Positions 35,527 through 44,806 of a stretch of 64,000 nucleotides of DNA are shown one piece after another (within the stretch, counting starts at the first letter, position 1; every line of letters starts with the position of its first letter). Both the position numbers and the translations under genes were made by a program. Below the pieces are notes generated by a model. The model made no database searches. It saw only the letters and a program-made list of their open reading frames with translations, and was not told the DNA's origin. The stretch spans positions 1 to 64,000 of the forward strand of contig NZ_WJFC01000055.1 of the NCBI RefSeq assembly GCF_009725235.1, in the 5' to 3' direction. This DNA comes from Scytonema sp. UIC 10036. Lineage in GTDB: Bacteria; Cyanobacteriota; Cyanobacteriia; Cyanobacteriales; Nostocaceae.

Positions 35527-36225
35527 ATGACACTAACACAATTCTCGGATGAACTTATAAATACGTGGTTAGAAGATGGTCAATGTATTAGAGAATACTA
35601 TTCTCAACTGGTTGCAAAGGAGGGACTAAAATCAGCAAGAAGTATCGGAGAAAGAGACGAAAAAAGAGATTTTCGAGTTTTCGAGCGGCTTTTTGAAAAA
35701 GTTTCGATAAGCTCTAATTGTTCAATACTAGATATAGGTTGTGGCAAAGGAGAACTTCTTGATTACTTGTCATCCCGGTTTCCTAATATTAGCTACTCCA
35801 ATTATCTTGGGATTGATATTGTCCCGGCTTTCATCCCAATAAATCAGCAGAAAGTTCCCTCACAAGAGTTTAAGTTAGTTAACTTTATCGACCCCTCTTT
35901 TACTCCAGAAAATAAATTTGATATTGTTTTAGCGCTAGGAGTTTTAGTAACAAGAGTACGACACTACGAATGTTTTGTAGAGTATTTTGTTCAGAAAATG
36001 GTTAAGTGCGCTAAAAAGTATGTCCTCTTTAATGTCATTTCTTATATTGAGCCATCTTCCTCTAATTACTCAGATCCGTTGGGAGTTGGGCACTCCACAG
36101 TCCTTGACACCAAAACTTTACACTCAATCATAGACAATGTTTGCTGTTATAAGTGGTTAGTGGAACCTTACAACATCTTTCCAGACGCGACTGACCTTTT
36201 CGTACAAATACAGTTAGAACAGTAA
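35527..36225 (+). CDS. class I SAM-dependent methyltransferase
   Basis: A 232-residue Rossmann methyltransferase: SILDIGCGKGELLDYLSSRF is motif I (SAM glycine loop, about 67-80), YLGIDIVPAFI motif II, and FDIVLALGVLVTRVRHYECF motif IV/post-I. The substrate is not evident; the C-terminal half (KKYVLFNVISYIEPSSSNYS, DATDLFVQIQLEQ) resembles small-molecule methyltransferases. It starts directly after the HEARO-like RNA and ends 4 bp before the convergent photolyase gene. Confidence 0.82.
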   Translation: MTLTQFSDELINTWLEDGQCIREYYSQLVAKEGLKSARSIGERDEKRDFRVFERLFEKVSISSNCSILDIGCGKGELLDYLSSRFPNISYSNYLGIDIVPAFIPINQQKVPSQEFKLVNFIDPSFTPENKFDIVLALGVLVTRVRHYECFVEYFVQKMVKCAKKYVLFNVISYIEPSSSNYSDPLGVGHSTVLDTKTLHSIIDNVCCYKWLVEPYNIFPDATDLFVQIQLEQ

Positions 36226-36229
36226 ATGT

Positions 36230-37783
36230 TTAATTCTCAATCTGAAAATCTTTTTCCTTGAACTGCTTGTATTGTTTATCTTTGGACTCAAAGTATTTTT
36301 CAACGGTTGTTTTTGTGGCTATAGCACTTTCTAACTCATCACCACCACTCACCAGCAGACGTTCTCGCACCCGTTTGCGAATGTCAGAAACAATTTTACC
36401 GTTAACTTTACGAGTCATTGACCAGTCTAGAATTGGTGGTGGATATAAACCATGTTCGATATACTTGCCTTGAAGAATTTCAGGTAGACTATACCCTAGT
36501 AACTCTGGTGCCCAGTGGTAAATGAAGCGTAAATCTGAATCTTTCTCCTCAATATTCTTATTAGGATTATAAATACGAAAAGTGTCACTTAAGGGATTAG
36601 TAATTCCTGCCTGCATTTGCCACTGCCAATTATCGATCGCCAAATCTCCATCCACCAAATAATTCATGTAGTGTCTAGCACCATGATGCCAGGAGATACC
36701 GCAATTGATAGTTAAGAAAGTAGCACACATCGCCCGCATACGGAAATTCATCCAGCCCATTGTTCTGAGCTGACGCATACTGGCATCAACCATTGGGAAA
36801 CCAGTTAAACCCTCACACCAAGCATGAAATAACTCTTGTTGCTGTTGGGTAAGTTCATCTGGTCTGTAATACTCGTCAAATTCAGGATAACGATTGGTAT
36901 ATGCTATCTCTGGATGAAAGTATAACCGTTGAGTAAAACTATCGTGCCAACGCAATCGGTCTCGAAATGCCTTGAGAGAAAATTCAGCCTTTGGTTGATC
37001 GGCTAGTTCTATTGCTCGCGCTTTCGTGCGTTGGTAGACTGTGCGGACTGAGATTGTACCAAAAGTTAGGTGTGGTGATAGATGAGACGTTGCTTTTTGT
37101 TGTGCCAACCAGGGACGTGACAGTTTCCAATGATACCCATGAAATCGTTTTGTGAGAAAAGAATTCAGTGTGGAAAACGCTTGTGTTTCTCCACCTTTAA
37201 AGTAAACTCGCTTTGTTTCGTAAAAAGTACTGTACTTTTGCTTGAGTTTGGTGAAAGTGAGTTGGGGTAAATTGAACGATAACTGTGGGGTGTTAATGCG
37301 AATTGGCGTCGGATGTGGAGATTGCCTAACATAAGTGTAGTACTCCTCAAACCACCGATCGCGATGGTCATCATCTGTCTGTAAGAAGTTGTTGAGACCG
37401 ATGTGGCATTCCAGATTGAATTGGTGGTAGAAGTTAGCGATCGCTCTGTCACGACTTATTCCATATTCAACTTGCACGTCGCGGTTAAAGTAGAGCTTGG
37501 GTTTGTGCCCAAGTTGAATTAACTGTTGGGTAAGTTGTTGCAAAATATCTACTGAATTTCCCTCAAATAGATAGAGTTGACTGCCCAATGAACGTAAGTT
37601 TTTCTCTAAATTTTCTAAAGACTCAAATAAAAATCTGACCCGTGCCTTACCTACCTCTGATTGCTCGTAAAACCAGGGATCGATAATAAAGCAAGGTAAT
37701 ACTTGGGCATTATTATCAGTTGCCCTAGCTACGCTTTCATTATCGCTTAACCGCAAGTCCCGTCGAAACCACAGAATGTGCAT
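36230..37783 (-). CDS. cryptochrome/photolyase family protein
   Basis: A 517-residue flavoprotein. The N-terminal photolyase domain starts HILWFRRDLRLSDNESVARA, with VLPCFIIDPWFYEQ and the Rossmann-like antenna region. The C-terminal FAD domain shows LSPHLTFGTISVRTVYQ, FRDRLRWHDSFTQRLYFHPE, GLTGFPMVDASMRQLRTMGW, MNFRMRAMCATFL and DGDLAIDNWQWQMQAGITNP, including the Asn/Trp FAD contacts. It would repair UV-induced pyrimidine dimers with light, or act as a blue-light receptor; several cyanobacterial members are annotated simply as FAD-binding. Length and motifs are intact. Confidence 0.92.
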   Translation of the reverse strand: MHILWFRRDLRLSDNESVARATDNNAQVLPCFIIDPWFYEQSEVGKARVRFLFESLENLEKNLRSLGSQLYLFEGNSVDILQQLTQQLIQLGHKPKLYFNRDVQVEYGISRDRAIANFYHQFNLECHIGLNNFLQTDDDHRDRWFEEYYTYVRQSPHPTPIRINTPQLSFNLPQLTFTKLKQKYSTFYETKRVYFKGGETQAFSTLNSFLTKRFHGYHWKLSRPWLAQQKATSHLSPHLTFGTISVRTVYQRTKARAIELADQPKAEFSLKAFRDRLRWHDSFTQRLYFHPEIAYTNRYPEFDEYYRPDELTQQQQELFHAWCEGLTGFPMVDASMRQLRTMGWMNFRMRAMCATFLTINCGISWHHGARHYMNYLVDGDLAIDNWQWQMQAGITNPLSDTFRIYNPNKNIEEKDSDLRFIYHWAPELLGYSLPEILQGKYIEHGLYPPPILDWSMTRKVNGKIVSDIRKRVRERLLVSGGDELESAIATKTTVEKYFESKDKQYKQFKEKDFQIEN

Positions 37784-37937
37784 ACATTAGTACTATCACT
37801 CCACTTCTATTTTGGCATTTTTCAGGTGGTGTGGGGCGATTGCAAATGTACGTTAAGTACTAATTGTGCAATACGCCAGAATATATGTCATGACGTTATT
37901 GTCAATAGATGATGAAAAAGACATTACTTGACAGCTT

Positions 37938-38153
37938 ATGCTTATCATTCCTATGTTCCCTTTGAGTTGGCTCGCTCGAGAGAGATTGATATACTATGAG
38001 CATGAAATAACCCATGGCAAGCAACCAACTGCATTTACACTCTCTGTTTTGGATATTAAGCAGCCAGTGGTTTGGAATGGCGACCCTGAGATTACCGAGC
38101 ATTGGTGTTTGGCTCATTATCTCCTTGATGGTCACCATAAAACTTTTTATTGA
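37938..38153 (+). pseudogene. C-terminal fragment of a cyanobacterial hypothetical protein
   Basis: The frame reads YYEHEITHGKQPTAFTLSVL, DIKQPVVWNGDPEITEHWCL and AHYLLDGHHKTFY, a composition (H-W-C-L-x-H-Y-L-L-D-G-H-H-K) too specific for chance. It lacks a convincing start and stops abruptly, converging with the DUF3122 gene and overlapping its stop by 7 bp. I infer a remnant of a larger protein of unknown function. Confidence 0.45.
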
Positions 38154-38662
38154 ACAACATTGTTAAAATCAGTAATTAACCACTGCCATTCTGTAACTAC
38201 CTCTTTAGGTATTGTTAGTATTAAGCTTTTCTTTCTTTGTAAAGGTAGGTATAGTTTCAAAGCATCAATTGTTTCTAACTTTGGTAGTACATCAGCAAAC
38301 TTATATTCGCCTACGTTAGGTGCAGGAGACTTTTCTGAGTAAACATCAGTTGCGGTTAATATCTTGCCGTTTGCTGTCAAAATTTCGAGTGCTTGTGGGT
38401 GTGCGAATTCCACGATACCAGGAAAGCCCACCAATCGCAGATGAATATTCTGCAGTCTATCATCATCAAAGACTTTGAATAGTAATATCTGCCAAGCGTA
38501 TCCTGTATCGTCTTTGATAGACACTTGGGAATGATAGCGCAGAACCCCTGGTGCATCATGATGCGGACGTAGTAGAGCAATTGCTTGAGGAGCGATCGAG
38601 ACCCAATTCATCAGTACGATAAACATTACCAGGAAACAGCGTAACAATAATGTTGTGACCAT
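38147..38662 (-). CDS. DUF3122 protein with signal peptide
   Basis: A 171-residue predicted secreted or lumenal protein. MVTTLLLRCFLVMFIVLMNW is a signal peptide with likely cleavage near APQAIA. The mature part, LRPHHDAPGVLRYHSQVSIK, DTGYAWQILLFKVFDDD, LHLRLVGFPGIVEFAHPQAL-like segments and WQWLITDFNNVV, matches the cyanobacterial DUF3122 family, whose function is unknown. ATG 38662 is preferred since the additional 36 upstream residues are hydrophilic and lack homology. Confidence 0.8.
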   Translation of the reverse strand: MVTTLLLRCFLVMFIVLMNWVSIAPQAIALLRPHHDAPGVLRYHSQVSIKDDTGYAWQILLFKVFDDDRLQNIHLRLVGFPGIVEFAHPQALEILTANGKILTATDVYSEKSPAPNVGEYKFADVLPKLETIDALKLYLPLQRKKSLILTIPKEVVTEWQWLITDFNNVVQ

Positions 38663-39477
38663 GAGGCAGCTTGTAGACGATGGCAGAATTTTCTCATTTT
38701 TATCTCGATTGAAACAATCCTCAATCAACTTCCGTTGGTAATTGTCACTTTTGGGAAAGCATCGCTCCACGAAAAATTTTCCACTGTTGGGGCGATCGCC
38801 TAAAAAATATCAATAAACAAGTATTATTGGGACTCTTGGAGGGTTATTTAAAAGCTTAAAAAATGTTATTTTTCGTGAATTTAAATATAACATATTAATA
38901 TCATATTTGTCCATAAATCAATAAGATTTTACAAAGAGCCTAAAGTCTGATTTTTCGTTTTATGGAAAATAATATATATTTATTGAAAACGTAATTTTAA
39001 GTATTAATACATTAGTGAAAGATATGAACCTCTCACTAGCGTTGCGGCACGCCACCCGCTATAAATAAAAGAAACACCTTCTTTCCCTTACGTCCCAACC
39101 TACCAAATAAAAGGATTTTGGGAATTCGCTAGCAGTCAGTGTCATAAACGTGGATCGTGGGTAATCAAGTTTTCTAAACCCTAAAGTGTCACACTACGAA
39201 TTTTGAACGTTTGAGGATTTGAGGTTGGCGCTCTTCGCAGCTTACCGTAGGTATCGCCATCGAAATTCTACACAATTTTGTATAAAATACAGCTTTTATA
39301 GTTAGTAAAACTCCGAAAAACCCGATTGTGACAGTAGGGGGTGCGGAAGGGGGGTTAAAACCTGGATTCTCTCTGGTTGCATTGCGATCGCCTGTTAAAG
39401 TGGTGTACAGCATTTGCAAGTAACCAATATCTCGATAGGGATGGTACAAGTTATCAGTTCTAACAAAAGTTGTGCTG
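38663..39477. other. long intergenic stretch
   Basis: No gene is supported over about 800 bp. It holds a GCGTTGCGGCACGCCACCCG repeat word at about 39040-39060. A frame at 39189-39449 is open but contains a HIP1 site and repeat-like sequence and does not look like protein. Confidence 0.5.
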
Positions 39478-40684
39478 CTAGCAATCTAAAGTATTTTCCA
39501 ATTCCCAAGGGGTGATGCAACTACTGTAGTTATTCCATTCCTGATGTTTTAATTTTAAATAAGCTGCCGTGAACCGCTCTCCCAGAGCTTGGGGTAAAAC
39601 TGTGTTTGCTTTGAGGCTGCGTAAAGCATCCAATAGGTTTGACGGCAACTGTTTTACTCGTTCGCTTGTTTGTGGCTCTGTATAGCTGTTGAAGTCAGAA
39701 CGCGGTCCGGGATCGCGCTTGTTGGCAATTCCATCAAGTCCCGCAGCAATGAGTGCAGCGCTTAGTAGGTAGGGATTAGCCGCACCATCAGCCAGACGAA
39801 ACTCGAAGCGATCGACATCAGGAATGCGGATTGCATGAGTGCGGTTATTGCCGCTATAAGTAATGGTATTGGGTGCCCAAGTTGCCCCTGAAGTAGTCAC
39901 TTTGGCGTTGATTCGCTTGTAGGAATTGACAGTAGGATTTGAAAAAGCACACAGCGCCTCGGCAGAATGCAACACGCCTGCAATGAACTGGTAAGCTAGA
40001 GGTGAAAGTCCCAATTCTCCCTGCTCGTCGTGGAAGAGATTTGCGTTAAGATCTGTGTTCCAGACAGAGAGGTGAGTGTGACAGCCATTACCAGTCAAAT
40101 GAGGAAAAGGCTTGGGCATAAAGGTAGCACGCAATCCGTGCTTTTCGGCAATCGTTTTGACCATATATTTGAAGAAAGCATGACGATCTGCGGTGACGAG
40201 GGCATCGGCATACATCCAATTCATCTCAAACTGACCGTTTGCGTCCTCATGGTCGTTTTGGTAAGCGCCCCAATCGAGGCTTAACATACCGTCGCAGATT
40301 TCCCGAATTACCTCATAGCGGCGCATCAAGGCTTGTTGATCGTAGCAGGGTTTAGAGGAGCGATCGCTCCTCAATGCCCCCCAGTGATATGCCTGCTGTG
40401 CGCCCATTGACCAGCCATAAATCAGCGCTAAACGTTCAATTTTGAATACGGACTGCAACAGTTGTTCTTGAGCGCGAACATTATCTACATGGCTAAACCA
40501 AAAGCCTTCTTCACTCGGTCTACAATCAAAGCAGTTGCTGGGCGAACTCGACAGTCCATTGCCAAACATATTGGGAACGATAATGAACCAACGGCTGGGG
40601 TCGAGAATACTATCGGGACGAATCAGCCACTCAATGTCGTAATGTTGCGCTCCGTAAGAAGTTGGGTAGAGGATGACATTGCGG
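39478..40684 (-). pseudogene. chimera: alpha/beta-hydrolase middle fused to glutamine synthetase C-terminus
   Basis: One open frame joins two unrelated proteins. The upstream part (40684-40373) reads NVILYPTSYGAQHYDIEWLI, WFIIVPNMFGNGLSSSPSN and ALIYGWSMGAQQAYHWGAL, with the nucleophile elbow G-W-S-M-G of homoserine O-acetyltransferase-like hydrolases. The downstream part (about 40355-39478) is glutamine synthetase catalytic domain: YEVIREICDGMLSLDWGAYQ, MPKPFPHLTGNGCHTHLSVW, PNTITYSGNNRTHAIRIPD and FEFRLADGAANPYLLSAALI. The joint is the palindrome GAGGAGCGATCGCTCCTC (40355-40372) around a HIP1 site. The hydrolase loses its C-terminal half and the synthetase its N-terminal part. An IS607-like element interrupts the hydrolase at 40685. 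Confidence 0.82.
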
Positions 40685-40707
40685 CGCTACTCTAAACCTG
40701 GGCAAAC

Positions 40708-42370
40708 TTAAGGATTTAAGCCCTTAAGGACAGGGATGCCGATAGCGCAAGGCTTTTTACGGATATGAGGGGTCACTAAAACCTGCACAGTATCAAACCT
40801 CCTAGAGGTCTTTGTTTGCCGTAGCGTGCCGTGCAAAAGACAGTTAGTCTTTACCTGTTTGATACCGGGAGAATAAAATTTATGACGTTTAAAAGCGCCA
40901 CAAATATCAATCTTCCTAGCTACCTTCTTCCAAGCTCCCGACTTCAATTTGTCCTCTGGCTTCTTGAAGTAAGAATCAAGGCGTTTGGGTAATCTTTCAG
41001 TCCGATTCTGACCGCGCCGCGCTATTACCAACGCTGCGGCACACCCAGAATTCAAACCAGAAATTGCCATGTATTTCGTAACACCAATAACACTGGTGTA
41101 AGCAGCGTCAACTTTAATCAGTTCTACCCCAGATTTGATGCATTTAGACTCAATCATTTGGGTAAACTGACTGTACGCCATATTAGAAAGCATCCGAGCG
41201 TACTTTGCGCTTTTCTCCTTCATAGATGCTTTCTTTTGGGCAAAATCTAAATCTTCAATAACTATGGGTACGCCGTACTTCAATGCAATTCTAACTATTT
41301 CAGATACAGCCTTACCAATAATGTATGATTGTTTGCGCCGAGCGCTTATCCTGAACATTAATCTTGATAGTTCCGTGGCGCTTTAAATTCCCATGACGAT
41401 CTATTAAACTCCAGTCAATACTATTAGGATTAAAGTCAATGCCTAGAGCACCCTGTTCTAAGGATGTTTGGATTACTGGATCTACTGTTTCGAGGGTTGC
41501 ATTAACATAAAAATTCCCATCTTTGTTAACTATTTCATAAGTGACAGGCTGAAGGCTTCCGTTCCTAGATGTCCCTTTCTTCTCTCCGTCTTTTCCTTTC
41601 CGTGTAGAGGTACGTTTCACTGGTTCTATAGCAGCTAGTAACCAATCGTGACCGTAGGGAAAATTAATATTATGAAGAGTTACAGTATCACCATACTTCG
41701 CTCTTAAGTTAGGGGTAACCGTCAAGGTCAAAGTATGTAAATTAGCATCATATCTAATTAACTGATTTCCACTTTGATAGTTTTTTGAACCTATAAAGAA
41801 TGAACGATTAGACCGTGTTGAGCGCCAGTCTTCAAGCCATTCCTGCTTGTTGTTGTACCCATTCTTTTCTAAAGAGTGCTGCTTTTCAAATAATTTAGAC
41901 GAACCAAAAGTTACTGTAAAATGTCCGGTAGCTTTCGCCTCTTTTAGACGGTGAATTTTAGCGTCTAGCTTGTTAATTTTCTGTTGCTTGAAGTGAATTC
42001 TCTTTTTTAATTTTTTAGCTGTGGTTTCCTGCCCCAACACAACAGCTTTGTTTAGCTTAAACTCTAATTTCTTAATAGTCCGTCGAATCTCTTTGATGCA
42101 GTCGTAGTTGTCCTCTATGTATAGATCTACTAACTCAGCTTGCGAGCTATAAGCAGCCGTCGCTTTATTGTAAGCGTTTTTAGCCTCTGAATTGGAAATA
42201 CCAAACCTTTTTTCAAGCTCCTTGCAAATTGTCTTTTCTAATTCAGATTCTTTGGTTGTTGTCTTACCAATTCGATTTCTTAGCACAAATGCTGTTCGGG
42301 TAGCTTGTCCGAAAAGTATCCCGTAGTCTTCTAGATAATCTAGCGCTGGCTTATTTTGATTAGTGCTCAT
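40708..42370 (-). pseudogene. tnpB: tnpB of the IS607-type element, frameshifted
   Basis: The first frame (42370-41312) starts MSTNQNKPALDYLEDYGILF, has a long Lys-rich helical region and RuvC-I as ALGIDFNPNSIDWSLID, then ends after INVQDKRSAQTIIHYW. The second frame (to 40708) continues the same protein as RRKQSYIIGKAVSEIVRIAL with RuvC-II in VIEDLDFAQKKAS and AAYTSVIGVTKYMAISGLNS plus CAAALVIARRG. A one-base shift near 41330 breaks the gene. TnpB proteins are RNA-guided nucleases of transposons; the third acidic residue normally found near the end is not obvious here, as in TnpB-related proteins without a clear RuvC-III Asp. Confidence 0.8.
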
Positions 42371-42467
42371 TGCAATTGTTTGGATAGTTACGACGGACAA
42401 GCTTTATCACCCCCTTAAATTTTTTAGCTTCTTGTCATTATACACAAGATTCTAACTCAATTGAGTT

Positions 42468-43080
42468 TGTTTACTGAAATTTTTTTGGCGCTTTTATCTA
42501 ACTCCTCAATCAACGACTTATTTTGATGACTCCGTAACCCATACAACCGAGCGGAAAACAAGGGTTAGACTTCTAACTCGTCTTGCACCAACTCTTGTTC
42601 CGGTGAGGCATTAACATCGTGGTTAATGATTATGACCTCAACCTTTAATTGTTCGCGTGCTGGAGAAAATTAACTCAGCACCAAACCTTAATAAACGGTC
42701 TTTATGCGTAACCACTAGCCTTCTTACTTCACTCCTCTAGAAGTAGCCTCACTAACCTCGATAAACCACGTTTATTGTAGTTAATCCCTGAACCTATATC
42801 GGTGATTAGTTCATATTTCCAACCTTGTCGATCGCAGTCACCTGCAAGCACAAGTCCCTGACGTTGCAAATCGTCTTTCTGTGGGCGAGTGCTTACTCGT
42901 GCATAACAAATTGTTTTACCTTCACGCTCAGATGTTCCCAGAAGTTTAGCAACATCATACCGTCTATGCCCACCATTGGTACGTTCTGCCACAATGCAAG
43001 CCTTCCTCCTCCCACATAGCTCAAAGTGTCCGGATGTACGCCTAACAGGTCACTCGCATCTTGAATTGAAATCTTCGGTA
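42468..43080 (-). pseudogene. tnpA: tnpA serine recombinase of the IS607-type element, multiply frameshifted
   Basis: Pieces in successive frames rebuild an IS607 TnpA. ISIQDASDLLGVHPDTL (MerR-like HTH) is followed by AERTNGGHRRYDVAKLLG, the catalytic ICYARVSTRPQKDDLQRQG with the serine, and ITDIGSGINYNKRGL. After a stop at 42729, RRLVVTHKDRLLRFGAELIF and VEVIIINHDVNASPEQELVQ continue in other frames to FSARLYGLRSHQNKSLIEEL. At least three indels are present, so it is dead. Confidence 0.82.
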
Positions 43081-43140
43081 TAAGTCAAATCTACTTAACT
43101 ATCCTTAGATTAACCTAAAATTTTCGCAGTGGAACTTACC

Positions 43141-43253
43141 CGATCGCTCGCAAGTTCGCCGTAGGTTTGGTACACCAGTTGCGCTTCGGGTAAAACCGCA
43201 CCACACTGTAGTTGAAAGTTCTTTAACGTTAGACAACCAATCTTGTTTGTCAT
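43141..43253 (-). pseudogene. N-terminal fragment of the IS-split alpha/beta-hydrolase
   Basis: ATG at 43253, preceded by AGAGGA, starts MTNKIGCLTLKNFQLQCGAV and continues LPEAQLVYQTYGELASDR, the typical N-terminus of homoserine O-acetyltransferase-like hydrolases. It ends at the IS607-type insertion; the next codons (RNVILYPTSYG) are found at 40684. Confidence 0.8.
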
Positions 43254-43324
43254 TCCTCTAACTGTCTGTCTATTTAATCAAACATTACCACACTGAGAAT
43301 CGACTCACCTTTACACCTAGATAA

Positions 43325-43470
43325 CACGGGAGGCAGGTAGCCCCGTAACTTTAGTTCGGGGTGGAATGCCCTTCGGGTTCGCCAGTCCCCTACGGAGGGA
43401 TCACCGTAGGGGCTGGTCTCACCGACACGAGCAAATTTATTTGCCGTGAAGAACCTGAAACTTTATTTGC
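43325..43470. repeat. hairpin-rich segment resembling an IS200/IS605-type end
   Basis: In order: CCCCGTAACTTTAGTTCGGGG hairpin-like, AGTCCCCTACGG pairing with CCGTAGGGGCT (11-12 bp), and GCAAATTTATTTGC. Stacked hairpins of this kind are usual at the 3' end of tnpB-bearing IS605 elements and their guide RNAs, but no tnpB lies beside it, so it would be an orphan end. Resemblance only. Confidence 0.4.
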
Positions 43471-43499
43471 TGTTAAATATTCTTATCAATGCGATCGCC

Positions 43500-43742
43500 T
43501 TATGCCGCTTGCTGATTCAAAGAATCCAACCAAACTTTCAATCTGTCCCTCTGCTCTAGACTGACAAATCGGCTGCCTTGCCCTAAAACCTCTCGTGGGA
43601 AAATCGCACGTAGGTCTGCCAACATATCCGCATTTTCACAAGCCTCCAAACACGAAGCAACATACCGTACCGATTCTTGGGAAAGCCATTCTGATGTCGT
43701 GTGAGCGTTACAGATCTTCATGGAAGTCATGCCTCCAAACAC
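43500..43742 (-). CDS. possible small hypothetical protein
   Basis: The 80-codon frame ends SRFVSLEQRDRLKVWLDSLNQQAA and contains ESVRYVASCLEACENADMLA, a helical, acid-rich and protein-like composition. ATG at 43742 or at MTSMKICNAH could start it; no strong ribosome site is seen. It may be a genuine small protein or the C-terminal remnant of a larger helical one. Confidence 0.4.
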   Translation of the reverse strand: MFGGMTSMKICNAHTTSEWLSQESVRYVASCLEACENADMLADLRAIFPREVLGQGSRFVSLEQRDRLKVWLDSLNQQAA

Positions 43743-44060
43743 GGTGCTTCTTTTCCAAGAAGTTTATATCGCGTTGCTTGCTGCATTTACTAGATCGAAT
43801 TTTACATTTAATTTTAAGAGATAAAAATCTGTGTTAGTCGGGGTGCGTTCAATGCACAATCCCATGCCTCACCGTGGTCAAGTGTAATTTTTTACAACAG
43901 CACTTTTATTTATGCCTTTTGTCTCAAGCCAAAGCTATACCGGGTTGTCTTGATGTTCGTTATGGAGTGTAAAGTAAAAATGTTCGAGTTCTAAGTGTTG
44001 GGAGCGCTCCTAAAAGAAACGTTGTAGGCAATAATGGTAGTAGCGCCTCCATAAGAATAT

Positions 44061-44627
44061 ATGAAACAAAACTGGTTGCAAGAAGTTTATATCAAAGCCT
44101 ATAGATTTGCCGCACTCGCACACTTGGGTCAAAAAGTGCCAGGTACGGAAATCTCTTATATTCAACACTTAAGTTTTGTCAGCATGGAAATCATTGCTGC
44201 TTTGAATATAGAAACAGAACGTGACGGTAATTTAGCAGTTCAATGTGCCCTTTTGCACGATACCATTGAAGATACAAACGTCACTTTTGAGCAAATAGAA
44301 GCCGAATTTGGCTTACCTGTAGCTAATGGTGTACTTGCACTGACAAAAAACTCAAGCTTAGAAAAATCTCTCCAAATGTTAGATAGTTTGCAGAGGATAA
44401 AAGAGCAACCGCAAGAAATTTGGATGGTCAAGTTAGCAGATAGAATCAGCAATTTACTACTACCACCACCACACTATTGGACTCAAGAGAAAATTATTCG
44501 ATATCGAGAAGAAGCTATGGTCATTTATGAAGCTAAAAAAGAGGCAAGCCCTTTTTTAGCTTCGCGGTTAGCTGACAAAATCGAAAACTACAAAGAGACT
44601 TCAACAGGACTATCGCCTATCGTTTAA
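44061..44627 (+). CDS. HD-domain phosphohydrolase, (p)ppGpp hydrolase-like
   Basis: A 188-residue single-domain HD protein. RFAALAHLGQKVPGTEISYI with the first His, then LAVQCALLHDTIEDTNVTFE carrying the HD pair followed by ED, and MVKLADRISNL with the last Asp follow the order of the SpoT/RelA hydrolase domain and small alarmone hydrolases (MESH1 type). It would bind a metal and remove pyrophosphate from a guanosine nucleotide or act on a similar phosphoester. The synthetase domain is absent. Monocistronic. Confidence 0.82.
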   Translation: MKQNWLQEVYIKAYRFAALAHLGQKVPGTEISYIQHLSFVSMEIIAALNIETERDGNLAVQCALLHDTIEDTNVTFEQIEAEFGLPVANGVLALTKNSSLEKSLQMLDSLQRIKEQPQEIWMVKLADRISNLLLPPPHYWTQEKIIRYREEAMVIYEAKKEASPFLASRLADKIENYKETSTGLSPIV

Positions 44628-44641
44628 CTTAAAAAAAAATA

Positions 44642-44699
44642 AGAAGTCTAGTAACTTGGTAACAACATTACCTCATCTGAGAGGCTTCACTAGATGCGG
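44642..44699 (+). repeat. diverged repeat, partner at 46556
   Basis: The segment beginning AGAAGTCTAGTAACTTGG aligns with AGAAGTTTGGTAGCTTAG at 46556. In the first 35 bases 26 match and all but one of the differences are transitions. The alignment extends with gaps in similarity to GCGG at 44699. Origin unknown. Confidence 0.35.
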
Positions 44700-44806
44700 T
44701 AGAGCGTAAGCGTTAAGCTTTCGGCTTATTGCTCTAGAATCAACTGTATGAGTTGTACTATACTAAGTTTGTGATATTTATGTTTACGTTTAATTACGCT
44801 TGAATT

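Larger units (their letters stand above)
40685..43140 (-). mobile_element. decayed IS607-type element inside an alpha/beta-hydrolase gene
   Basis: The element contains a serine-recombinase tnpA and a tnpB on the same strand, the IS607 arrangement. Its limits are defined by the split host gene: codons ending GELASDR (GCGAGCGATCG) resume at 40684 with CCGCAATGTC (RNVILYPTSYG), so removal recreates a continuous gene with a GCGATCGC site at the joint. No target duplication is seen, as expected of IS607. Both genes carry frameshifts, so the copy is inactive. Confidence 0.8.
43254..44060. other. mostly non-coding stretch
   Basis: Apart from the hairpin segment (43325-43470) and a possible small gene (43500-43742), I see no supported feature over these 800 bp. 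The 3' part just before 44061 is likely leader and promoter for the HD-domain gene. Confidence 0.5.

Noticed and set aside
39189..39449. Minus-strand open frame of 86 codons
   Set aside because: It lacks a ribosome site, crosses a HIP1 site and repeat-like sequence, and looks unlike protein.
44660..44760. tRNA-like or riboswitch-like segment before the desaturase gene
   Set aside because: Some hairpins occur, but the T-arm consensus GGTTCRA and a cloverleaf are absent, and no riboswitch consensus is matched.
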